A stretch of DNA of 64,000 nt from Metellina segmentata (taxonomy: Eukaryota; Arthropoda; Arachnida; Araneae; Tetragnathidae): NCBI GenBank assembly GCA_947359465.1, contig OX375881.1, forward strand, positions 77,089,914 through 77,153,913, in the 5' to 3' direction. How positions within the stretch are numbered: the stretch's first letter is position 1; every line of letters starts with the position of its first letter. The translations under genes were made by a program, and so were the position numbers. The notes below the pieces were generated by a model. The model ran no database searches and had not been told where the DNA came from. It worked only from the letters and a program-made list of their open reading frames with translations. Positions 35,246 to 46,126 of the stretch are shown in pieces.

Positions 35246-36180
35246 TAGCAAACCATTCTAAGCCCATCCAGACGCTAGACCTATGGTGAAACCATCTCAG
35301 TCTCAAAGGACCCTCTCTACTGGGAAAGCAGAGTTAAAAAAAGAAGTAAATGTTTGTGTAATATAAAGCAGACAAATTTCCCGACGTCTACATCTTTTTG
35401 CTGCGCTCACTCTTGATAAATGAGATTCCGTTTACTTCGGGGATATTTGCGAAAGGCCATTATAAAAAACGAACTGGGGGTGTTATGGCTTCTTTATATC
35501 TCTCTGAAAGCGAAGCATTTGCGTGTAACACCGCGAAAAAAAATAACAGTTTCCCGGTAACCGTACACGAGTTGGTAACCGAATTTCCCATCCTCAATGT
35601 TTTAACTTTTATTGATCTGCATCACTGCGGTGTCTTGTGACTCTTTGATCCTCCCCAATAACAAGGCCGGGATCGCTCCTAAATGAGATTTCCTATCCAT
35701 TCCCCGCTCCCCGAGAAAGAGATAATGAAGAGGAAAAGAGAAAATAAGAGCCCTAACTCCTTGTTAAAACAGCCGTGGCGCTCACTAAGTTGTGATTAGA
35801 GCGGAAAAATTCTAAAGTTTCACAAAATCCGAGGGGCCGTAACTGTTTTCACTTTCGCAGTTTGTACCACGTTTAATCCGGGGTGTAAGCACGGTGTTAA
35901 GCCCTAAATGTGGAGTAATTTGTCTTCGGAGAGGTGCGAAAGATTATGAAATGGATTTCGCAAGAGATATTTGTGTTTTCCATTTTGATCATTAAAAAAA
36001 TCGAGAGGATTTTCAGACAACAATCTGAATTCTTGTTTATATTTGTGTTAAAAAGATTTGAAATTTGTTAGTGCGAGGGAAATAACTGCAAGGGAGATTT
36101 TAGATTTTAATATAAACTTCGGTTGTGGAGACATTGCTTGAAATAACGCCCCCTTTCATTTCAATGTACTACAGTGATTA
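35246..36180. other. Less AT-rich unique block, possible conserved non-coding sequence
   Basis: From about 35380 to 35980 the sequence is visibly richer in GC and lacks any repeat partner in this window. An 80-codon open frame at 35398-35640 has no recognisable domain. The block could be a conserved regulatory element, an untranslated exon or an unknown old repeat. No choice is possible from sequence alone. Confidence 0.35.
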
Positions 36181-37102
36181 ATTTGATTTTAAATGTTCCA
36201 GTTGCATCAATTCAAATCTCGTTTGCTGGAAGTATTGCAATTTAGAATACGCAGGATGGCCATTTTTTGCTTTAATTTAGTATTTGCATCTGTCCGTTGT
36301 TCGGTTTATGTTGGCTTTTCAAGTTTTATTATAATTGCTCTATTTATGTCCATCAAAGTCTGTTGGAATATATAAACTCTGTCACGCCTATCCTAATTTA
36401 TGGACTGTTACTTCCAGTTCGATTGCGCCACCTTCATTAGGACTGCTTATGCGCGTGAATAGATGCTTTTGTAACTTGTCCTATGCAGACGCTCTGTAAT
36501 GTAGCTCTTGATATTTTTACTTTTCTGAGTAGAAGATGTGGTATTACACAAGACACATAGTTACTAAATAACCACATCTATTGGTTGATAGAATCCATGG
36601 AAAGATTCTTTCAACCTTTAGAAATAACGTATTCATTTTCTTGAAATGGTAATCCTTTGAAAAGTTACTAATGGTATTCTAGGAATATAATCCTTTGGAT
36701 GGATTCTATCGGTCCTAGAAAGATTCCATTGGTACGTTCCTTAGAATAGAAACGTTATGAATGATTCTATTGGTTCTTTCCTCCGAATAGAACCACTTGG
36801 AAATATTTTACTGATCACGATTAAAACTGATTCTAAGTCACTCTGGTAAGATTGTAAGATGGACTCATGTGTGTGGGCCTTTAGAAGGGTTAAGGGCCTC
36901 ACGTATCACGGCTAATAGACTTAGAGTAATTTATTTCCGTCCAGTGAGGTAAATAACAACCTATTTATATGTTTAATTATTCCATATATTAATGAAAATA
37001 CTTTAAAAGTTATAAATAAATGTCAAAGGCATACAAGTGAAGTATGCAAAAATTTATGTAAACCTAATCTACTTTAGAGCTTTCTGATTAGAAAACCCTT
37101 TA
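36181..37102. other. Intergenic with degenerate short repeats
   Basis: Between 36580 and 36800 words such as GATTCTATTGGTTC, GATAGAATCCATGG, GGATTCTATCGGTCC and GATTCCATTGGTACG recur every 30-60 bp, a decayed short tandem repeat. Otherwise nothing recognised. Confidence 0.55.
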
Positions 37103-37104
37103 TA

Positions 37105-38536
37105 CAATGCTGGTCACCCAAATTGCAACACCAAGAAAAACAAGAGATATCACAACAAAATTTATTTTGTAGATAACATGTTGACCAAGTATCAAATGAA
37201 AAAAATTATAGACTTCTGTGAAGTGTGGTTCCTGCCAAAATCAGTAGCCAGAGTAGCCGCCATTGTTGGAGATCACCGCTGCCACACGCCTCGGCATTGA
37301 TTCAAAGAGACTTTGGATGTGTTCCTGGAGTACAGCAGACCAAGCAGCTTCCACACGTTGCCAAAGTTGATCTGGTGTGGCAGCTGGGGATGTAATCTGG
37401 GTCAATCATTGAGCAACCATGGACCACATGTTTTCTATCGGCAAAAGATCCGGAGAGCGAGCTGGCCAGGGAAGCAATTCAATCTGGCGATTGACAAAGA
37501 ACCCTTGGACAATGCGTGCCACGTGTGGTCGAGCATTATCCTGTTGAAATGTGGCTGTGGGCAAGCCCTGAAGGTAAGGAAGGAAAACTGGCTCCAACAC
37601 CTCGGAGATGTAGCGCTGGCTGTTTAAAGTACCGGCAATGCATACTAGAGGAGTGCGAGAGTGATATCCAATACGCCCCATACCATAATACCCGGTGCAG
37701 GACTAGTGTGGTGGTGCATAACGCAGCTGTTCAGCATCCTCTCTCCACGGTGTTTCCAGACTCGAATCCGACCATCGTGGTGTTACAGACAGAAGCGTGA
37801 CTCGTTAGTAATGACAATTTCATTCCATTCTGCCGTCCACATCCTTCTTTCATTGCATCATTGGCGGCGGAGACGTCTGTGATTCTGCGTCAAGGGTAGA
37901 TGATGCAATGGACGTCTTGCGGTCAGACCACTCTGCTGTAAAAGGCGTCGAATGGTACTCGCAGACACTGGATGATGCGTTACAGACTGAATGTCCTGTG
38001 CTATGGTTCGTGATGTGGCTGAGCGATCTTTTACTGCCATAAGCACAATATGCCTGTAATCACGTGATGTGGTGCACTGAGGTGGATGCGATCGATCACG
38101 TCGGTCCGTCGTATCCTCCTGCATCCAACGATCACATATCCGCATTACAGTTGTGGGTTTCGTCCAACACGACTACCGATTTCCCTGAAAGATAATCCCC
38201 AATCTCGGTAGGCCACTATCCTTCCTCTGTCAAACTCGAATACTTGATCAAAAGATGATCGCTGTTTAATACGAGGCATAATTGATCGTTTGAAAAAAAA
38301 AATAAAAAAAAATAAAACACACAAGTAAAACACAATTGCCGTACTTGAAATCGTCGAAATCTCCAAGCCTTAAATAGCGCTTTGAAGTGGCGCCACAGCC
38401 GCGCGTGATGTGCGTCTGCGCTGAAATTCTAATCATTTGCATATCTCACCTCCGCTAAAGTTGCTGCCGTATGTTGTAAATTTCATATTATTTGCACGCT
38501 TCCTTCAGGGTGTTGCATTTACGGTGGCCAGCAGTG
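37105..38536 (-). mobile_element. Tc1-like transposon, full length
   Basis: The left end CAATGCTGGTCACCCAAATT and the right end read inward CACTGCTGGCCACCGTAAAT share TGCAACACC further in. TA flanks both ends (37103-37104, 38537-38538). Length 1432 bp. One broken transposase gene lies on the minus strand. Confidence 0.92.
37241..38279 (-). pseudogene. Broken Tc1-like transposase, first catalytic Asp changed to Asn
   Basis: The start ATG at 38279 gives MPRIKQRSSFDQVFEFDRGR. A one-base frameshift near 38157 ends the first frame at 38145. The next frame carries DRWMQEDTTDRRDRSHPP to a TGA at 37858. Beyond it, TAEWNEIVITNESRFCL has asparagine where VFSDESRF has the first catalytic aspartate, then a TAA replaces a glutamine. 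A one-base loss near 37675 leads to the last frame with QQDNARPHVARIV and SPDLLPIENMW, 34 residues between the acids. A further in-frame stop lies at 37403-37405, and the C-terminus ends at 37241. Confidence 0.9.
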
Positions 38537-38603
38537 TACATACAATTGATAAAAAAATCTTGAACTAAATAAAGTTTAGAACATAGTATAAATAGAGAGG
38601 GTT

Positions 38604-40123
38604 AAAACTTTAAACCATCTATAATTAGCATGAATTAAATAAATAACCACCAAAAATCCTTAAAACTGCGTAAAAAACTTATTTTTTTTTTCAAAATAAA
38701 CTCAGGATTATCTTCAAAATTCAAAAATAAATGTCAGGGCCCTCATGTTAAAGGTACAAACGTTTTGATGAATGTAGTCCTATCCTTTCTCGAAGGAAAA
38801 TAATTATTATGTGTTTCAGTTTAAAAAATTAAACAAAAGGTAATATTAAAATGGAAAACTAAACAATTAAATGAAATTTAGAAGCTATTAAAATGAGAAA
38901 AGTAATATGAATAGAAATTATCGTTTATTAGTAATATAAATATCAACAAAACTAACTCCTAAAATTGCTTTAAAGTCTGCATTTATTTTCAATTAAACTG
39001 AGGAAAGTTTACAATTAAAAGTTTAAACTGAAAGATTCAAAGAAATAGAAAGATTAAAAAACCCAATAATGATTCAATCATTAATATTACCGTTAGAAGC
39101 TATAACAAGGCTATAAAAGTATTTCCAATAATTCCTAACTTTTCCATTCATATAGAACCATAAGCACTACAGTGCGAGGGCCTTGATGAGAGAAGTAGAC
39201 ATATTTATGATGTTAATTTGCATATTGTTGTTGACAAGTGCCAGTCGTTTGGAAGTTAGGCCATTAGATCATGTACTCTCCAATTTTTTCATAGTATAAT
39301 TGATAGATACTGGTGCAGGGAACTCATCCAAATGTTCACCAGAGATAGGCTGTCCTAGGTCGCAAAACTTTAAACCATCTATAATTAGCATGAATTAAAT
39401 AAATAACCACCAAAAATCCTTAAAACTGCGTAAAAAACTTATTTTTGTTTTCAAAATAAACTCAGGATTATCTTCAAAATTCAAAAATAAATGTCAGGGC
39501 CCTCATGTTAAAGGTACAAACGTTTTGATGAATGTAGTCCTATCCTTTCTCGAAGGAAAATAATTATTATGTGTTTCAGTTTAAAAAATTAAACAAAAGG
39601 TAATATTAAAATGGAAAACTAAACAATTAAATAAATTTAGAAGCTATTAAAATGAGAAAAGTAATATGAATAGAAATTATCGTTTATTAGTAATATAAAT
39701 ATCAACAAAACTAACTCCTAAAATTGCTTTAAAGTCTGCATTTATTTTCAATTAAACTGAGGAAAGTTTACAATAAAAAGTTTAAACTGAAAGATTCAAA
39801 GAAATAGAAAGATTAAAAAACCCAATAATGATTCAATCATTAATATTACCGTTAGAAGCTATAACAAGGCTATAAAAGTATTTCCAATAATTCCTAACTT
39901 TTCCATTCATATAGAACCATAAGCACTACAGTGCGAGGGCCTTGATGAGAGAAGTAGACATATTTATGATGTTAATTTGCATATTGTTGTTGACAAGTGC
40001 CAGTCGTTTGGAAGTTAGGCCATTAGATCATGTACTCTCCAATTTTTTCATAGTATAATTGATAGATACTGGTGCAGGGAACTCATCCAAATGTTCACCA
40101 GAGATAGGCTGTCCTAGGTCGCA
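38604..40123 (+). repeat. Recent 760-bp tandem duplication
   Basis: Unit 1 starts at 38604 and unit 2 at 39364, both with AAAACTTTAAACCATC, and both end GATAGGCTGTCCTAGGTCGC. I saw only three differences: a T-run containing a G in unit 2, AAATGAAATT versus AAATAAATT, and ATTAAAAG versus ATAAAAAG. It is non-coding. Such near identity means a very recent event, or an assembly artefact. Confidence 0.95.
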
Positions 40124-40683
40124 AAATTACAGTCTGGGGAAACAGCAAGGTCCAATTCGGGGAAGATGGACTCGGATACAGTCGTAGGTAGTAAGTTGTA
40201 TGAATTTGGCAACCGCTTCCTATGAAGGAGAGCATGGGACAATTGAGATGCTGTTGCTAAGGACGCTCTGAGGCCTTCCTTTAGAGACAGCGAGAGATTA
40301 AGCTTTTATTCCTTCCTATGCAAAAGTTTAATACTTAGTTTTGACAAATGAAGTCATGCGGTTTGAAAATTTCTGAACAACCACTCTTTTTGACAAAAAA
40401 ATCCGCTTTTCATTTTCCAGCACACCACAATTTGTATGCACATACTGTAAAGGTATTCTGTGAATCAGATCTTTGAAAAAAAATCCTCGTCTTCTGAATG
40501 TAATTTGAATAGTGCGAATAGCAATACAAATACAGAATAGTTTTTAATTCTGCTTGCTTAAAAGTATTTACATAGGAAAGGAAAAGTATTTCGAAGCTAA
40601 ATCACCACAACCGACTGTCATTAATTTTGAAAAAATTTTCGGGATCCATTTATAATATTTTCTTTTGCGTGTTATAATTTGAA
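40124..40683. other. Unrecognised intergenic sequence
   Basis: No gene or repeat partner seen. Confidence 0.45.
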
Positions 40684-41470
40684 CTAGCAGAAATACCCGG
40701 CTTTGATCGGGTTGAATTAATAATACAGTGATTAAAAAGTCATCATCAATTCTTTTTCATAAAAGAATGTTAGCATCATTTAATTGTACGGAAATATATT
40801 TTTTAATACCCATTTTAACTTCTCCATCGTTTCTACAATTTACTTCGGACGCAAATATACATATATGTTGTAACCATCCATATAATTCATTTCATATTCG
40901 TCGCACTTCTGCCGAAAGTTTTTTTATAGGGTGACTTCTACAGAAGTTGAATTTGAGTTTTGGAGTAACTACGAATATTCCCGTGCATTCATTTTCTGTA
41001 AAACTGGCAAATTTTTGGCAAATAGTCTTGCACTTAATTTTTCTATGAATATGTTTTACTTGTGCCATTTTTGCACACCAAATTTTCGAATTTCATCATC
41101 AATATGAGGATGGTAAGTTAAATTGTTACGGCATTCGTGACTAATTTAGTTTGAAGCAAACGCAATTTTTCTTGAAAATTCCATTCAGCGGTATGTGGAA
41201 TAACGGAACTTCTATTAGATATACAAAGCAGCGTCGATGTTTGTTCTTTATACAAATGCACATTTTGACCAATCTACACCGCATTTGGTACACTTATATT
41301 TTAGAATCCTGTGTATATGATAGGTTACGTATAAACCCGCGTACTATTCGTCCAAGGGGGATAAATATTTACTGCATTCGTGACTTATTTAACTTGAAGC
41401 AAACGCACTTATTCCTGAAATTTTCATCAAGCGGCATGTGGAATAACGGAGCTTGTGATAGAAATAAATG
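40684..41470 (-). mobile_element. Helitron-type 3' end with direct repeats
   Basis: Read on the minus strand it ends AAAGCCGGGTATTTCTGCTAG at 40684, then T; a CCCG...CGGG stem precedes the CTAG. It resembles the 3' end at 7594. Inside, two direct repeats (about 41130-41225 and 41378-41466) share TGAAGCAAACGCA and ATGTGGAATAACGGA. No matching TC start was found to the right. Confidence 0.6.
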
Positions 41471-42026
41471 TCATTAGTGTAGACAAATGAAATTCAACCG
41501 ATAACAATTTTTTAATGAACAGAAGGTTGATTTTGCAGCGCTCTTACAAAAAGAAAAGCACTGCATAAAACGAATGAGTCACATGTATCTAAGTTGGGTA
41601 AGAACACAGCTTAAATAAGTAGAGCAAGCAACTTCAACTTTCTCTCACTTACGACAAAAAATTTCAATATTACCAACTGTGATATTATTCAACTATCAAC
41701 AAAATCTTGTTTAAAATTTCATTTTTCCCAACAGACATACACTTTTAAATTGAATCCTTATGGTACTTTTTTAAATTCACAGAAATTCGGTTTCTAATTG
41801 GAAAGCACGTACCTATTTAGAATGATAGATGTAGTTGCTTGACTAAGTGCAGTTTTCAAAAGCACACATGAAACAAGAAAAACAAATAAAATTTAATTGA
41901 TTTTAATCGTCTTTCAATGAAATGCTATATCAAAATTTTAAAATAGATTTGAACTACAGTGTGTGATTACCAGTTTTAGCTTAACGCAACCCATCTTAGT
42001 TTAAAGTTATTTAAAAAAAATTACTT
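41471..42026. other. AT-rich intergenic, nothing recognised
   Basis: No gene or repeat seen before the inverted-repeat element. Confidence 0.45.
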
Positions 42027-42034
42027 GTTATTTT

Positions 42035-42830
42035 GGAACAGCTACACTCTACGTTTATGAGCGATGGCAACGGCCTTGGCGATTTTTTTTGGTGCACTTC
42101 TAAAGTTGCCAAGGAAATAATTATTTCCAAACTCTTTTTCTGTCACAAATTTTTTTTCTTTTTGCAACACACTTAAAAAAATTTTCAGAATGTTTTGAAA
42201 AGTATATTTAAAAAAAACTTTCACAAAAAGTAGTAAGTTTAAGCACATATCAAAACACATTTGTGAACCAGCAGAGAGACTAAGCTACGAATGTTGGGTA
42301 AGAATACCCTGAAACTTATCAATTACACTAAATACAGTGGGCATGTTGAAAAAGAAAGTTTTACAAAAGAAAAAAAGCAAGAAATAATACAGCCAAATAA
42401 TGACAGAATTCTTTCGTAAAAAATAGTGAAAACGAAAATGGTCAAAAAAACAAAACTCTTAATCCTTTCGTGAAAAAAAACTATTATAGTAAAATAAAAA
42501 TTCTACAACTGTCAAAATACAAATAAATGGACCAATGGTATAATAGAAAACGATTTAAAAGGATCAATGCAATCAAAGGATATTTTAAGAACAAAATAAC
42601 CAATGGGAGGAAAGAAAAAATTTCAAACGAATCAATGAAATCAAACGATTTTAACGGATTTTGGAAGAACTTTCTAGAATATTCAAAATGAAAATTGAAA
42701 GTTTCCGTTTGCTGAGGATGCCAGAAAACCATAACAACCTTAACGAAAGATGGGCCTTAATTTATCGTAACTCGCTTAAAAAAAATCGCCAAGCCGTTGC
42801 CATCACTCATAAACGTAGTGTAGCTGTACC
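42035..42830. mobile_element. MITE with perfect 8-bp target duplication
   Basis: GTTATTTT occurs exactly on both sides (42027-42034, 42831-42838). Inverted ends of about 55 bp begin GGAACAGCTACACT at left and GGTACAGCTACACT read inward from the right, continuing through ATGGCAACGG and TTGGCGATTTTTTT. The 796-bp interior is non-coding and A/T-run rich. An 8-bp duplication fits hAT or Merlin elements; GG-starting ends lean toward Merlin, but the superfamily is unsettled. Confidence 0.88.
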
Positions 42831-42838
42831 GTTATTTT

Positions 42839-44074
42839 AAATTAAGAAATTACACGCTTTAACAATATTTTGAAGTGTATATTTTATTTATTTTATGATA
42901 CAGCAATATACACACTATTACGTATTAAACCAGAGATTTTAAGAAAATTGGTGGAAATACACATATAAAACCAATTATCCATGTCTAGTGATATTTTGCA
43001 GGAAATAAATAAATCATTAAAATCTAACTCCTGAATAATGTTTCTGCAATAGGTAATATACCGGAACCCATAATGCAAACAGAAACAAAATTACAATCTT
43101 TGAAAAAAAATGCAGAATTCTGAAAAAAAATTTCTGTTCTAACGTGTTAAATTTCGATTTCCTGAAAATATTCTGAAATAGAATAATTCGACAAAAGACG
43201 AACAATAACGATAAAAACAACAATGATTTGTAAGCAAAAAGAACACATATTTATAATACTTGAGAATCCTAAAATATTACCGTAACATCTCGTTGTTGAC
43301 TCAAATACCCAAACAAAGAATTCTAAATCAAATTAAAAAGATAAACATTTATTCTAACATTGCCAGATACCGAAAATCAAAATTACGCTTTTATGATCAA
43401 TGAGGTTTTTTTAGGCTTTCGTGTTCCATTATAAAATGTAAAAATATATGCTTTAAATATTCTTTCTTCATGAATCAAATATTTATAAATATTATTTTCA
43501 TCATGGGAAGAAGTAAAAAGTCAATTCAAACATAAATATTATAATTTAATTTGTTTAAAAAAATTGTTTTTCGATCAACACTGGTAAAGCAATTTGAGCT
43601 GAGTACAGCGATCGTTTTATACGCAACGTTATTTCTATGGCGATTTAAAATTGCATTTAGCTTAAGCTTTAGTTCAATTTTAGGCCTCTTAGGAGTCGAA
43701 TTTTCAAAATCATTTCTTAGTGTATCTCTACAGTATAAAAAGAATCGCTCTGCAAATTTTCAACTTCCTTTGACTTGTAATTCTTGAGATACAGTGATGC
43801 TAAGCTAAATTCACCTTCCCACGCCGTGGTCCATCTGTTCCCATCTATTTGCTATAAGATGTCCCATCAAATGATACCATATTAGGCAAGGAAATATGTC
43901 TGAGTATTGCTGATCAAGGAATAATTAATTTGTTAATACGCAACTTGTAACTTGCTGCGCCATCTCTTTTAGCACTCGAATCATGACTATGGTCTAATAA
44001 AGACGTCTTTTTCATTGCTCTCTGTCGCGCTCGTATTTTATGAGTCCTTAGTAGTGAGACTTGTTGAAAGTCGT
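42839..44074. other. AT-rich intergenic, nothing recognised
   Basis: Minus-strand open frames at 42893-43223 and a plus-strand one at 43551-43787 show only hydrophobic, low-complexity composition with no known domain. Confidence 0.4.
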
Positions 44075-44076
44075 CA

Positions 44077-44108
<32 letters not shown>

Positions 44109-44495
44109 CGAACGCACGAACGCACGCACGCACGCACGCACGCACGCACTCACTCACTCACTCACGCGCACACGCGCTCACGCGCTCACGCGCACACGCG
44201 CACACGCGCACACGCGCACACGCGCACACGCGCACACGCGCACACGCGCACACGCGCACACGCGCACACGCGCACACGCGCACACGCGCACACGCACACA
44301 CGCACACACGCACACACGCACACACGCACACACGCACACACGCACACACGCACACACGCACACACGCACACACGCACACACGCACACACGCGCACACGCG
44401 CGCGCACGCGCGCGCACGCACACGCACGCACACGCACGCACACGCACGCACACGCACGCACACGCACACACACGCACACGCACACACACGCACAC

Positions 44496-44546
<51 letters not shown>
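44075..44546. repeat. Compound CA/CG microsatellite, about 470 bp
   Basis: Blocks in order: (CACG)n from 44075, (TCAC)n near 44147-44164, (ACACGCGC)n to about 44290, (ACACACGC)n to about 44390, a CG-rich patch near 44400, (ACGCAC)n, then (CA)n to 44546. Nearly the whole tract alternates purine and pyrimidine. Open frames across it in several phases are artefacts of the repeat. Confidence 0.97.
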
Positions 44547-44547
<1 letters not shown>

Positions 44548-45482
44548 CAATAATCAAAAAATCCCTGAAGAAAACCCTTTAGAATATAATAACAAAAGTG
44601 GACATAAAATAAGTTGTTAAATTTCAATGTGTCAATTTATAGATTTTTCCTTTGGCTGTGATTTGAAACATAAGAATATTTTCATTTGGCTGTGATTTGA
44701 ATCTCATAGTAATAATAAAATAATATTTCAAACTTTTTTGTGAAACATTGACATAAAAAAAGATTATCAACTTTAAAAAAGCAGTTTTGAAGCAAAACTT
44801 TAATTTAATATTTTATTGTAAGCATAATTTTTTTAATGGGTGTGTATTAGCTTATAATCTGGAATCTTCATTTCAAAAGGTTCAGAACACATTCACCTAG
44901 ACAGACGGAATTACTCTGAAAATTGAAACTAAAAAGGAATAAAATAGTTTTTAAGCTACATGGTAATTTAAAAACGAAATATTACATGTTGAGTAGCACA
45001 TCTCGTCGGTAAATTTATTTTCCAATCTTACGTTCATTCAGTATAATAATTTATTTATGAAGATACACTTTAGAAAGACAGCAAGCGCTATAATTGAAAA
45101 ACACAAAGGCGAATTACAAACAGAATGAATTATTTTGTTAAGGGGAACTGAAATAGTATGTCTTGAATTCAGTAAACAATTTCTCCATAAAGAATACTAA
45201 AACAGCACAATCCATAATAAATAATACTTATACCAGACAATAAATCCATAAATAATACTTACAAATGATAGAAAGATAAAAATGGACAGAAATAAGAATC
45301 ACACTGCTGTAAATATCAGTCTACGCACGAGAATAAAAATTAATCAAACATATTTAAAGAAGCAGAAATAACATGATAAATACCTTTCTTTAGCGATGAT
45401 ATCATAAATCTGCTGATCAATCATAAAAAATCAAAGAGAGAGAAAGAGACCTCATATATATGAAATAAAATATTACTTCATA
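44547..45482. other. AT-rich intergenic, nothing recognised
   Basis: No credible gene or repeat partner. Confidence 0.45.
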
Positions 45483-46126
45483 CTAGGGGGCCCGCCCCCT
45501 GCTCGCTAACGCTCGCCAACCCCCGGAGGATTGCTTCGCAATTCTCATTGGTTCGCTGAGCGAACCTATGCTCGCTTCGCTCGCATCAATGAAGACACGT
45601 GTCCTAGCAGAAGGGATTGATTACAAAATGTATTCCAAAAAAATATTTTTCAAATCTAAATTTGTTGTATTACATAAAAGATATATACAGTACCTCTGGA
45701 ATCAGAATTTAAATGAAAACTTTGAGCAAATTTTTACTCGCAATGTGAGCGCTGCTTTGGAAATTGAATACCCAGCATGCTGTTTGTGTGTACATTTCAT
45801 CAGTACTCGAGCCACCCATACACTTTTTGACTGAGTTTGTCGTCGAAAGTTGTAGTGCACGCGTCTTGTTGTACTATAATTGTTAGCCTTGAAAAGGACC
45901 GTTTTTTAAATAGCCCTGAAAAGATCCTCCGCTTTCTTAGATTTCTATTACAAACCGCAACAGCTCGTCTAAAATTCATTTTTTTCAATAAAATTTCATC
46001 CGATAACGCTATAGATTCAAATGACTCGCGAGGCTCCTAGTAAACAAACAATCGCACAATGTTGCCAAAACGCGGTAACAAATAACGTCTTTTTTGCGTG
46101 CCACGTAAGAGAAATATATATATAGA
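45483..46126 (-). mobile_element. Non-autonomous Helitron family H1, copy 3
   Basis: Reverse orientation: TCTATATATATATTTC starts at 46126 (preceded by A) and GCGGGCCCCCTAG ends at 45483 (followed by T). It is nearly identical to 6878-7523, closer than either is to 30244-30893. Copies 1 and 3 therefore share a recent source. Terminal hairpin intact. Confidence 0.92.

Noticed and set aside
44015..44620. Long open frames on both strands rich in His/Thr/Arg or Cys/Val
   Set aside because: They are translations of the CA/CG microsatellite, open in several phases at once.
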